Translations under genes and position numbers: made by a program
Notes under the pieces: generated by a model
Databases searched by the model: none
What the model saw: only the letters and a program-made list of their open reading frames with translations
Told to the model about the DNA's origin: nothing
Assembly: GCF_902806685.2 (NCBI RefSeq)
Contig: NC_048538.1
Span: 14,694,001 to 14,758,000 of the forward strand
Direction: 5' to 3'
DNA from: Maniola hyperantus
Taxonomy: Eukaryota; Arthropoda; Insecta; Lepidoptera; Nymphalidae
Length of the DNA: 64,000 bases
Part shown: positions 1 to 12,600 of the stretch, piece after piece
Layout of the letters: every line of letters starts with the position of its first letter
Position numbering within the stretch: position 1 is the stretch's first letter

Positions 1-449
1 TGGCCTGGGGCCTAGGGCGGCCAAGACTGCAAATCCGCCACTGCCTACACAAGATAAATAAGGTAATAATATAAGAAGGCACTATAGGCACTAGGTATTT
101 CGATTTTAGGCCGTAAGTATGTTATTGGTGTACTACATAATCCAATCTAAACATGCGGTGTAGGTACAACGTCGCCAAGGTCTGCACCCGTAGGTATACG
201 TAGTCGAAATTCCCCGGATACGTACGAAGTGATTTGCCTCCTCATTTCTAATTCAAACCGCCAAGATTTGGAACACCGTTCCAGCATCAGTTTTCCCACC
301 AAATTATAATATGAGTACAAGACAAGAGTGAATAGGTATCTTCTAGGCAAGCGCGCTCCATATTAGGCTGCATCATCACTTGCCACCCAGGTCTGATTGC
401 AGCCAAGCGCTAGTCTATAAATTAAAAAAAATATATACATAATTGTTAC
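1..449. repeat. Repeat fragments at the left edge
   Basis: There is no coding exon here that I can recognise. The first 45 bases resemble a dispersed piece also common in lepidopteran genomes (a GGCGGATTTGCAGTCTTGG-like block on the minus strand). Positions about 322-430 are a minus-strand copy of a repeat seen again at 8177-8290, 14463-14565 and 46985-47080, recognisable by CTTGCCTAGAAGATRCCTATT and by the CAATCATG-type block. The open frame on the minus strand at 147-350 overlaps this repeat and is not gene-like. Confidence 0.45.
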
Positions 450-613
450 CCTTCATCGTCATCATCATTATCAACCAACAGACATCCACTGCAGCAGGAT
501 ATAGGTCTCTTGTAAGGACTTCCACATGACACGGTCTTGTCACCTAGGCCCAGCGGCTCCCTGCGACTCGTTTGATGTCGCCTGTCCACGTAGTTGGGGG
601 GCTTCCAACGCTG
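450..613 (-). mobile_element. 3' end fragment of RTE-like non-LTR retrotransposon
   Basis: On the minus strand this reads as the last part of an endonuclease/reverse transcriptase ORF followed by a (GAT)n tail. The same text (GACATAGGTCTCTTGTA, then a block ending AGCGGCTCCCTACGACTCG) recurs at 14574-14850, 38548-38625, 38951-39258, 39464-39600 and 53097-53165 on the minus strand and at 49263-49596 on the plus strand. It is 5' truncated and dead. It sits just downstream of the minus-strand tetraspanin exon, so in that gene it is intronic. Confidence 0.7.
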
Positions 614-674
614 TGCTTTTCCTCCTTCAATCCCAAGAAACGAAAAGATATTCCTACCTAATATTATAACTTAC

Positions 675-863
675 CCCAGCTATAAAATAAAATTGTTCCG
701 ATATTGCTCCATAGAATCCGAGTATAGTCGTGAAGAAAATTATACCGGCGGTCGCGATCGCAAAGTTGGGAACCGTGAAAAATATCTTCGTCACAAATAA
801 ATCATAATTGTTAAATTTAGTTAGAACAATAAGGCCCACTGTGAGAAGAATTAAACCTGTGAC
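675..863 (-). CDS. Internal exon of a second tetraspanin gene (partial gene)
   Basis: This is a minus-strand exon of 189 nt (63 codons) with a good acceptor (ATTACAG, 870-864) and donor (GTAAGT from 674). Both borders are phase 0. The product begins VTGLILLTVGLIVL and ends GAISEQFYFIAG: the end of transmembrane segment 1, a short first extracellular loop, and transmembrane segment 2. Its length, phase and position match exon 2 of the CD63-like gene at 5062-5253 (192 nt, phase 0, starting ITGLIILVVGA), which is the main reason for the call. The usual Cys pair after TM2 is replaced (ILGFYGA instead of FFGCCGA), so it belongs to a different tetraspanin subgroup. Exon 1 should lie to the right (864-3400) but I could not find it. 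Later exons would lie left of the window. Confidence 0.82.
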
Positions 864-1298
864 CTGTAATTATTAAATCATTTTTAGTGAATAACAAAAT
901 AAAATAGCAGCAATCACAAAATCGGGAATTTCATCAATATGGAAATAATGGCTTGATAAATGATATTTTATCTACTTATTAGTAACTTAGATAAATGAAT
1001 CCCATAACCAATGATTTTATTTAAGTGTTTAAATAAATTACAAAAAAAGAACATCAACGCGCGCAATCACAAATCGGTAATCGTATTATAAAGGTACCTA
1101 CCTACCTACCAAACTTAATTCGAAATATGAAAATAATGAAATCTAAAGTTAATTAATTTAAGTAAGTTTTAGTGGTGATAATCAAAAGAAAAAACAGGCG
1201 GTGGCTACTGGACTATAAATCATATCGCTGATCCATTCAATCATTTTCGTGCATGAATTTATTTTATTTTATCCCAAATAACAATGACATGACACCAC

Positions 1299-1454
1299 AT
1301 AGCATGACAAGGCTATCTTGGCGCGTGGCGATAATCGGAACTGGCGTTGCCGTCAAGTGTCCCCTCTGTGCTTGTTTGAATATTCTAAGCATTTGTTCTC
1401 CAACAGCGCCCCCCTGTCAAAGTCATTCAAGTGCAAGAGCCTTGTCGCACTGTA
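1299..1454. mobile_element. Degraded MITE with GACAAGGCT / AGCCTTGTC ends
   Basis: The right end (CCTTGTCGCACTGTA) and the left end (TGACAAGGCTATCTTGG) are inverted copies of each other. The whole block matches the better preserved element at 54748-54881, including the internal TTGAATATTCTA and TCTCCAACAGCGCCCCCCTGTC stretches. Left TIR is eroded. Confidence 0.6.
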
Positions 1455-1765
1455 GCATTAGATCTATAGGTACTTTAGTACCTACCTACTTAATAATTAC
1501 TACGATCTGTACAATCTACAGGGATCTAGCTCACTTTTCTTACCAAAAACAAACAATTGACTGCAGCTAGCGAATACTTCACCGATTTCAACACTGTAGG
1601 TACTTTCATTATTAGTTTTACCTATAGCAGTTTGTAACAAACAAAATCAACAGTGGTCGGTTTAAGAAAAGTGTTTCAGCTAACTGATACTTGAAAGGTT
1701 TATCAATCTCGAACTGGCCAATATCTCAGTTATCTTGACGTGCATCTAATCTTTATCTTACGCAT

Positions 1766-2160
1766 TTTAGAGTTCCGTACCCAAAGGGCAAAACGGAGCC
1801 ATGTTATTGTCCCTCTGCTGTCTGTCTGTGTCACTCTTAAGGGTTGAAAAAAAACCATTTTTTTAAAATGAAATAGGTCCATTTAAAATAGGTATATTTA
1901 AAACTGGTTTTAATAAAAAAATGTTTAATACGCTCATTGTTTTTTGGCATTGCTTTAAACAAATGTACATTTAAATGAAATATGTTAATCTAAATTTTAA
2001 CTATAAATAGTGCATGTGTAATATGTAGCCTTACATAAGCTGTAATCAAAACAAACGGACATGTTTTTAGGGTTTTGTTCTTTCACGGGTTGTAGCGATA
2101 TCCAGCTTGGAAGTAATAATAATATGTACCTACGGAACCCTAGCAGAACGAGGCCCGACT
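1766..2160 (-). repeat. Degraded GGGTTCCGTA-family repeat
   Basis: The element starts with TTAGAGTTCCGTACCCAAAGG (left) and ends near CGGAACCCTAGCAGAACGAGG (right). This is the same family as the full copies at 7495, 12247 and 26855 but much diverged. It contains a CTGTCTGTCTGTGT microsatellite relic. Confidence 0.5.
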
Positions 2161-3403
2161 TTTCAAGTACATACATACAAGATTCGAAAATAGTGTTTTG
2201 GGTCTTAGATATTTTTTGTTTCAAATTCAAATAGGTACTATTTATTCACCACAGAATAATAATATAATAGTAGGTACTTATACTATCTATCAAATATTAT
2301 CTAGTGGCTATCTGATGTCTCTCGTAGAGATTATTAAGTTCCTTGGTGGCTCATGACTAATCAAGACTACTGGCGGTTCGGAAAAGAGATTTTAGGTACA
2401 TAGAAGAAGCTAGCAAGAAACTCAGCGGAATATAACATAGACCAATTGCAGCTTTCTTGCGTTGCTGCGTTGTCGTGACCCAAAGAGAGTCTAGCCGACT
2501 TTAAAAACTGCCATTCATACCTGTTCTGCGCCACTTTGCACCAATCGGCTCATTAGAAGGCTTGCAAGACATTACACCGTGCGGCAACCCAGCGATACCT
2601 GTGATCAAGCATACCTCAATCGCACGTTACTTTGTTTAACCACCAGTACGGATTTAGAAAAGTGCCTCTTGCTAGCTCAAGCTGCTTGACGGATATTATA
2701 TCAAGCTGCTTGAGCAAGCAAAACAAAATTACCTACCTGCAAACATCAAGCCGCTTGACCATCTTGGGACCTCTTTACAGATATGTTGAATTTTGAAAGC
2801 GAGCGGCGATTCGCGCGGATTTAGTAGGTATTTTCCACGATCGAATGTTTGGATGTTGTTTCTCCTTCTTTTATTTGAACATGAATTATGAATTTTATCT
2901 CATGTTATTATTACTTTCTTTTGTGGAGTGCATTAGCGACTTTCATTTTAATTTAAACTCATTCCCTGTTTGAGATGACGTTGAGATATTTCTAAAGTTA
3001 CCCGTTGCCAATGTACCGTGCCTTTCCGTTTCCAATCTATTTAGTTCGTCATTCTGTTCCAAATCCAAATCCCAGTTCAGTTACTTTTCGATTTACGTTT
3101 CACACTTTTTTCAGCTTTTTTCCTTCTTGTATTTTATTGTAGTGTATATTAAAAAGAAGATCATGAATCTAAAACCACGTTTTGGCTATGGCACAGAATA
3201 ATATTATAATAGTACTAACGTACCTATATGGCTGCAAATTTTTTTTAATAATGGCAGCAAAAATATAATATGTTACATGACTCATTTTACCGCATTTTAT
3301 CGAAATTGGCAACACTGAAAATTAATTTTCATAATTTTGTTTCGGATTGCTGAGCACGGCAGCTGTTAGTGCAATTTATTTATCAAAAAAATACAATTTG
3401 GCG

Positions 3404-3620
3404 GTAAGCTCTTGTTTTCTATACGAATTCAGCAGTGCGATTTGTTATTGAAAGTGTTGTTGATGCTGCAAAAGTGATTTAAATGGTGATAATCGTGCGA
3501 AAAGTTTTCCTTATTGACTCACTTGACTCAACGCAACGCAAATCGATGTTTTGACTTTGGCTTGCGAAGTGCGCAGCTAAAGGGAATACCCTTAAATAAA
3601 ATACTTTTAAATTGTTTCAG
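3404..3620 (+). other. Candidate 5'UTR intron of the CD63-like gene
   Basis: A donor (GCG|GTAAGC at 3404) and an acceptor (ATTGTTTCAG ending 3620) would splice a non-coding first exon ending at 3403 to the exon that holds the start codon at 3660. This is inferred from splice consensus only; the transcription start was not identified. Confidence 0.35.
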
Positions 3621-3659
3621 GTACAAATTTTAAAAATAGAATAGAAGAATCATTTAAAA

Positions 3660-6600
3660 ATGGCTATCGGTGCAGGGATGTCTTGTGTGAAATACCTTCT
3701 ATTTTGCTTCAATCTTTTGTTTGCCGTGAGTATTTTTTACATGGCTATTTTTCCTTGAAGCTAAACGGTTTGTCCATCGATGTGTTTGTCGGGAAGTTTC
3801 TATATGTCGCTATACTATTTGAAGTTGTCCTTTCACATTTTAAAAACATGAAACTTGTTATCGCAGTTGCTCAAAAACAGTTATGCAGATTACCCGTAAT
3901 TTTATGATTAAATTTAAAAGGTGTGATTGCACAACATTGGCAAAATTAAAATTAACTAACTGAACTTCAAAGTCATTTGAAGTTCTATTGTTTAGAAAAT
4001 AGAAATTAACGTTAAATATTGTAATATTTTGCCAGTAAATTATTTTTATTATTACACCATGCCACCTACTTATAATTTTTAACCCACTTCCAAAAAGGAG
4101 GTGGTTCTCAATTCAGCAAATTCGATTTAGTACAGAAGTTAGCTTACATCCTAGGGAAGGACATAGGCTACTTTTCATCCCGGAAAATTAAAGAGTTCCC
4201 ACGGGGTTTTCAAAAACCTAAATCATCATCATCATCTAGTTACTCATAAATCATAGTAGCTACATATGTATGTAGGTATAGCACGTAAAATTTAACTCCT
4301 CACGTGCCATTTTAACTTTGTGTCAAAATTCATGTGAAAAGTAAGTTTTTAGTCCTTATTTCAAAGGTAGGTAGAGTTAAAATGGCGCATGAGGCGTCAT
4401 TTTGTACGGAATATACCACACTTAACTCTTTATTCGCCCATTCTGAGCCTCAATAGCTCAACGGGTAAAGGAGTGGACTGAAAACGAAAGGTTCAAATCC
4501 CGCCCATTGCACTATTGTCGTACCTACTCCTAGCACAAGCTTGACGCTTAGTTGGAGAGGAAAGGCCATGTTAAATGACTAATATTCTTTTTTAAAAAAA
4601 AAATTATACTATAAAATTGATAGAATTTAAAATTTGGATGCAACGTGTGCAGACACTTTAGCTGCATCCCATGCAGATGCATGGCGGATGCAACGGATGC
4701 AGCGCCGAACAGGCCAAGAGGCGCAAATATGAATAGACCTTGGGGCTCGGGGGCTCAAGCTCTTTTTAATGAAATTTCAAAAAGGGATATCGAGTCAACC
4801 GGGGACCCAAGAGCTGGCAGCTACCTTGGTCAAAGAATTAGTTTGGCCATCCAAAGAGGTTATGCTGCCAGCATCTTGGGTACAATGCCTCGCTGCGGTG
4901 GTTTTGATGAGGTTTTAGATTTAATTTAATTTATTTTAGTTTTAACTTAATGTTGTTTTTTTTACATTTAATTTAGATATTAAAAAAAAATATTTCTTTG
5001 TGTACCGTTGGCTTCCTGTTAAATAAATAACAAAGGATCAATATCCAAATTATCTTTGTAGATAACAGGGCTGATAATCCTGGTAGTGGGTGCCAAATCG
5101 GAGATAAACGCACATCCATATGTGGACCTTACGCATGAGGACTTCTACACGTCGGCTCCTGTGATGCTGATCATAGTGGGCGTGATCGTGTTTGTGGTGG
5201 CATTCTTCGGATGCTGCGGCGCGGTCAAGGAGAACCACTGCATGATTGTTACTGTAAGTTTCTTTTTATACCACTAGTTATATTTTCAATAACTGTACAA
5301 ATCATGCCAATAATAATATCTGCATTTCCATACTAGACAACCAGGCTTATCCTTTTAGCAAAAAATGGGCCAGCTTTTGTGTCACATGTGGTTATTAACC
5401 ACAGTGAAAAACAGTCTTGTAAAAAAATTTTTGCTCTAAGACTATAGCCCTAGGTTTTCACTCTCCAAGGCAAATGGAACAAAAATGTAACCGTCAATAA
5501 GAGAGGCATACTTGCGCCGCTTACTGGTTTCAGACATATCTGCTGTGCCTTCTGGTCTTGATGCTGTCACTCTAATATGAAACAGGGCCAAATAAATTAT
5601 ACGTACCTTACTGATAACACACTCGCGCACCGAGGGCTCCGTACTACAGTCGTATTTTTTCGACTATCTGTTTCAGAATTTACAGGTAAAGCCCTTTCAT
5701 ATGATACCCCACTAGGCATCGCCGTAGCCAGCAATTGATTTCAGGGGGAGTTTTATCAGAGCCAACCGAATTCTTTAATAATGAACACACTTTTACTCGA
5801 CTAATTGACGGGGTAAGTACGTGGTTAGACGAATTTTAGTTAATTAGAATACAAAATAAAGAGAAGTGCGAGCGCAATTTTTAATAAAAAATTTAAAGCG
5901 ATAGGGAAACGAGCTAGACCATAACAAAATTTTAAGTTTTAAAGTAGGTACCTTTTAAATAAGAAAAATCGAGTGAGTTTTGAAATGTGGTCTAAAACAA
6001 AGCTTTCGAAGGTGTTTTTACTATCATAGTATTAATCCTTATCAAAATAAAATTGTTCGTCATCTCAAGTGATTAATTTTATTTAGAACAAAATTGCTCT
6101 TTGTATCATTTCACTTAGATTAATATCTTGGGAGATATCACGAAATTAAAATAATGGCGACGGTATGAAAATTGACATTTAGGTATTCTGGGTTTCGTGC
6201 CTTAAGGTGAGACTGTGTGAATAGGTAAGTGAGGCCTTTTGCAGCGGGAAAATTTCTGATCTCATGAGAAACCAGAAATTCGCGGGCAACTGCTAGTTAT
6301 TGATATTTATAACATGCAAGTTGGGAAGTTGGTCTGTGTGTATTTTATCTTATTGTTTTTATTATATCGGTCGCGTCGCAATTCGTAAACAACGAATGAT
6401 TACAGCATGTCATTCCAAGGCTTGTTTATTTTCTTTCACTGATAGTAGTAATAATAACCCTGACGTGGTCCTGACGACCTCACTGATGCAGTGGTGTACG
6501 CTGTTGCCCTGTGGTCTGTGGATGACACGGGTTCAACTCCTACGCGACTTCGTCCGGGTGGATTTAATTTTTTAAAAATCCCGTGGGAACTCTTTGATTT

Positions 6601-9600
6601 TCCGGGATAAAAGTAGCCTATGTCCTTCCCCGGTATGCAAGCTATCTCTGTACCAAAGTCAAAATCGCTTCAACGCATGGGCCGTGACAGGCCAGCAGAC
6701 AGACAGACACACTTTCGCATTTATAATATTAATATGGATTGAGTCAATAATTGTCCTACTAGCGGTGACAGCCTAGTTATTATAAATGGGAAAGTGTGTC
6801 TGTCTGTCTGTTACGTTTTCACGGTCCATCCGTTTGACCGATTTTGAAGAAATTTGCTAAATCCACGCGGACAAAGTCGCGGGTATGATCTAGTCTAGTA
6901 CTCAATTCATTATAATAAGTATGTATAATGGGGCCGATTCTCTTGTACACAATCTCTAAACTAAACTAAAATGGCATGTCTAAATCTAATTCTATCCCTT
7001 TCATAATGTTGCTTGGGGAAAAGGATGGCACTAAATTTAGACCTGTTAATTTAGTTTAGTTTAGAGATTGTGTACAAGAGAATCGGCCCCATTGTATACC
7101 TAAATTCGTAGTGTACAGATCCATAGGTCTAAAATATGTCTCTTAATTATTATTCATTAATAATAGCCTTCGAATGTAATTTAATGTTAATTAATGGTGA
7201 TTTACTGATAAATTTATAAATTATGGTCTAAGAGCCAGCGCGTGTGGTGGCAACCTCCTGCCAGACACCTTTAAAGTTTAATAAATTATTAACGTTTAAT
7301 GTTGGTTTGCGGGGGTTCTCACGACACTAACTAAGAGATCTATAAAGCGTACACTGCCTTAGCTTATATCTCTCACATAAATCTGTCTCGTTTTAACTCA
7401 ATCTTAAGTCTGACCAAAGTCAAAGTGCGCTCTATAGATCTCAGCCTAAGTGTCTGGCAACTCATGACGTGATTTCTAATACTAGTCCGAAGATAATATA
7501 AAAAAACCTGCCAAGTGCGAGTTAGGCTCGCGCAATGAGGGTTCCGTACTACAGCAGGATAATTCAAAAACTGTGATACATAAAAATAAATAAAAATCTG
7601 TTTTAGAATGCACAGACCTTTCATAGGATACCCTACTTGATATAGTTAACTTACTTAGAAAATTGAAAATACAATTCATGACCACAATTTCATTTTTTTT
7701 TGTGTGATCTAACCCTAAATTCACGGTTTTCAGATTTTTCCCCAAATCTCAACTATAAGATCTACCTACCTGCCAAATTTCATGATTATAGGTCAACGAG
7801 AAGTACCCTGTAGGTTTCTTGACAGACAGACAGACAGACAGACAACAAAGTGATCCTATAAGGGTTCCGTTTTTCCTTTTGAGGTACGGAACCCTAAAAA
7901 ATTGACTTTATACTTTGACGTAAGATTTTTTACACCTGTTATCTCTCAAAGGCACCATGATCCAAACAAACGTTCCTCCCAGTGTTGGGGACAGTACCTA
8001 CGCAGAAAAACTTTCAGCTTTTATGAAATAAGGAAGGTTTGGCACGCGCTGGCTCTCTCTCTATTATGTTAGTCAATATTCGTTTTTTTATATAAAGGCT
8101 TAAAACGAAATGCTAAACGAAAAACTTATAGTAAAATTTTCCGCTAGCCTTTTTGCTAGACTTTTATTTTATTGTGAGATAGGCTTGCGCTTGACGGCAA
8201 TCATGCCCGAGAAACAGAGCAATGATGAGGTCTAGATTGGATCGCGCTTGCCTAGAAGATGCCTATTTACTCTTGCCTTGAAGAGTAGGTATTAAATTCA
8301 AGTTATACTTAGCAGGAAATTAGGGCATTCCACACCTTAGGGGTAACACCCGATATTGAACTCGGAACCTATCGTTTGCTAGGAGGATATTATCCTTACC
8401 GTTTGCCCAAGATAAGTACATCTCTGCGTCATTCAATTTAATTTTATTTATTTCTTATATCCATATTCCTCATTGCCGAGGGTCGTGACCTCTTTCCATT
8501 AATCGCATAGTGGTAGGAGTTTTCTTGGGCTCATACTGCGGAGGGTTCCCAGATTCTTCCGCGTACAACTAATTCGACTCTTAGGTTTTTACAGTTATTG
8601 TCATATTTTACTGATAATAACCAGGACCGATATGGAGGAACATATAATAGGTATAGTACGTGACAGGTCGATATGGCAATTGGGTTATGAGGCGGGGGGA
8701 CGCCCCGCACACCCGCGCTATATACCTGGTTAGTGTGGGGGCTGTGCGGGGTGTCCCCACCCCGATTGCTATCTCGATCTGTTGCGTATTATCCTAGGCA
8801 GTGCGCATTTGCTTTCAACTGTCTGTTATCATAACGGAAAACAGATAATATGCTGTGTTCATTCCAGACAGATACGTTTAAGTACAATACATGTATGAAA
8901 AGTAGGTAGGTAGGTACCTAGTGTAATATTATACGCCAGAGCAACACAGTGCGACATTGTGGCATACAGAAAGACAGACACACTTTCGCATTTTTTATAA
9001 ACCTACTAGCTGATGGCCGCGACTTAGATTTTCGAAAATCCCATAGGAACTCTTTGATTTCCCGGGATAAAAAGTAAGCCTATGTCACTCTCCAGGTCTT
9101 TATCTATACCCATGCAAAAATCACGTCAATCCGTTGCACCGTTGCGATGTGATTGAAGGACAAACAAACAAACCAATAAACCAACAAACAAATACAATTT
9201 CGCATTTATAATAAGGGTACTGATTTATTTGTTGACCATTATTTTTCAAGACCTTGTAAAATGATTTGCAATGCTTGAAACAGCCTTGAAACAAAATTTG
9301 AGTCAACTTTTTCCTCATACTGTATAATACAAACTAATATTTTAATAACTAATCTTTTTTTTTTTTTTTTTGATATTTCAAAGCTATCTGCAATCAGTCA
9401 TTGGATGGACTTTTATCAGATTTAATATATAGTAATATATAGGTACAGATAATAACTAATCTAAATATATAAAATGACTGACTGACTGATCTATCAACGC
9501 ACAGCTCAAACTACTGGACGGATCGGGCAGAAATTTGGCATGCAGATAGCTATTATGACGTAGACATCCGCTAAGAAAGGATTTTTGAAAATTCAACTCC

Positions 9601-12600
9601 TAGGGGGTAAAATAAGGGTTTTAAATATTTTGTGGACGAAGTCGCGGGAATAAGCTAGTATATGATAAGGTGCCTTTTAAAATATTAGTACTATATAACC
9701 TATTCCTGTATGCATAATATGCATATAGAAATAGGTACTTAGACTATAACAATAAAAAAACCTTGAATTTACTTCATCAACCGTATAACTTTGTGAATTG
9801 TGTCACACTCGAAACTTCATCCATGGAGGATATCCGATTAGTTTATTTAGCTTAATAGTTATTAAGGTTTCCGTGTTTCTAACCACGCGATGGGGTATCA
9901 AAGTACACTAGTTATAATAGTAGTTGGCCACCATACTCCATTCAAAAGTTGGGTATTGTACTACTAGGGCTGCCGACTTAAAAAAAAAAACCGGCTAAGC
10001 TAAGAGTGTTCCGTACTACAGTACGTACAATTTTTTTGACATTTTGCATGATAAATCAAAAACTATCCTAATCCTAATAATATTATAAAGTGTGGATGTT
10101 TGGATGTATGTTACTATGTTCATTTACTAGTATAGATCTTAATATGAATTATAGCACCTACTAAATTGTATCGCTTTCATTGAAATAGTTTATGGAACCA
10201 GAGAAAGCTAAATACACAAGAGTCCAATTCGCTAGAGTCAATTGGCCGCGACCACTCCAGAATCCGTGACCTCTGACACGCTGTCGTTTCATCTTATAAA
10301 CGGTTACTTCCTTTCCCTTTAATTTGACGTTAATAGGCCCATTTGTATGAAATCGTACTAGTTTATCCCAAGACTACGTCCGCTTGTATTTTTTTTTTAA
10401 ATTTCATTGGAGTTACCCTAAATCAGGTTAAAAAGTCTACCTTAAAAATGATTTAAAAGTCTTCCTAAAAGGTATCCCTCCCCAAGATTCAGTGCTTATG
10501 TCATCTCGGTAAAAACCTAAGTGAACCCATTGAAAATTTGTTGTTTGACTATTATTTTTGTACATTTTCCCTACCATCATCATCATCAACTCGTCGTCGG
10601 CTCACTACTGAGGCCGGGTCTCCTCAGAATGAGAATGGTTTGGCCATAGTCCACCACGCTAGCCAAGTGCGGATTGAAAGACACGTAGATTACACACGTA
10701 CCTTCGAGAATATTATGGAGAACTCTTAGGCATGCAGGTTTTCTCAAGATATTTTTCTTCACTGTTAAAGCAAGTGATATTTGAATGCTTAAAATGCGCA
10801 TAACTCCGAAAAATTAGAGGTGCATGTCCGGGATCGAATCCACGATCTCTCGAACTGGAAGCCGACGCGACGTCTTGACTCTTGACCAATAGCGTAACAC
10901 TGCTAGATACCGTAGGTATAATACCTACAACTAAATTACACAGCCATAGCAAAACGGACTATGGGCCTAAACTAGCGAAGTAGATGGTTCTCTAAATAAA
11001 AACGATTTAGTCGTGATGTGATAAAGTGGCAGTAAATTATTGTTTCTCTTCTCGAAGCCATCGTCTTAGCAACATTGTGGTGAAATGGCGGATTTATTTA
11101 TGTTAAAAATATATAAGAATCAGAACAATTCGTTGGGGGAACGCTAGTCGTAGCATACTTGGCACCATTCCACTACTAAGTACCTACTTGATTTGTCTTA
11201 GGATTTATTTTTCTTGAATGTAACATTATTATTGTAGATTGTAAAGTCAATGACCTATCTAAAATAAAATCTATCCATACTTCCATACTAATATTATAAA
11301 TGCGAAAGTGTGTTTGTCTGTCTGTTAGCTTTTCACGGCCTCAGCTTAACCGATTTGATGAAATTTGGTATAGAATTAGCTTACATCCCCGGGAAGGACA
11401 TAGGCTACTATTTATCCCGAAAAATTAAACAGGACGAAGTCGCGGGCATCATATCATCTAGTATGTTTATGGCTATGTTTTATTTTAAATGAAATTAGAG
11501 ATCCCTGCGAAAATTGTAATAAGCTACGCGTGCGAAGCCGGGGCGTGTCGCTACTACATTATAAAGGGGCAAACTAACTGACTGACATATTAACATAATA
11601 TTATACAAGCAGCTGGGTCTTGGAATTTGAAATTTTGCATGTCGGTAGAAAATCGGTAGGATTATCATGCAAATGACGCGTTGTTCGTTATTTGTGTTGT
11701 ACTAGTAATCTATGACATACTAGTACGAATCTACTTTACCAGACATCTCAATATCTACATCAACCTAAAGTCCACAAGAATGTTACATTTTCAGTAGGCA
11801 CGTACAGATATGCATGTTGTTATTACAACTTACATGCACTGGTTATATCAATTATGTTTGTAATACGTAAGTTACGTATTACAAACATAATTGATATAGA
11901 ATAATTTCAACCTTGGACATATAGTTTGTCTTTTATGTCGTGTAAGCATGTACTGTACCCATATTATAATTATTATCTAACTAGTTTTTATCATAATCAT
12001 AAAAACTGAACATTTAGGCCTACCCAACTACCCACATACCTATAGTTAAAAACCTATACCACTGACTTACTGAGACACCACAGACCACAGTGACACCTCA
12101 TTGGCACCGACTCCAAAAATATTATTATAGAATTGCATTTACTATTGTATACATAATATATTCGGTAATAAATTAAATTATATTTTAATTTTTATTGAAG
12201 TCGGTTTATATATATATATTTTTTTAAATTTTATACCTTCTGTAGATTATAAAAACCGGCCAAGTGCGAGTCAGGCTCGCGCAATGAGGGTTCCGTACTA
12301 CAGTCGTATTTTTTCGACATTTTGCACGATAATTCAAAAACTATGATGCATAAAAATAAATAAAAATCTGTTTTAGAATGTACAGGTGAAGACCTTTCAT
12401 ATGATACCCCACTTGATATAGTCACTCACTTCGAAAGTTGAAAATACTAATTATTAGTTCATGACCACAATTTAATATTTTTTGTGTGATCTAACCCCTA
12501 AATTCACGGTTTTCAGATTTTTCTCCAAATGTCAGCTATAAGATCTACCTACCTGCCAATTTCATGATTCTAGGTCAACGGGAAGTACCCTGTAGGTTTC

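Larger units (their letters stand above)
864..3403. other. Intergenic/intronic region between two divergent tetraspanin genes
   Basis: I found no coding exon. The region must contain the missing first coding exon of the minus-strand tetraspanin (about 20 codons) and the promoters of both genes. Recognisable contents are a degraded inverted-repeat element at about 1299-1454, a degraded GGGTTCCGTA-type repeat at about 1766-2160 on the minus strand, a faint trace of a non-LTR 3' end near 2370-2445, and three near-palindromic 13-mers at 2677-2758. Open frames at 1253-1570 and 1997-2230 lie inside repeats. Confidence 0.5.
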
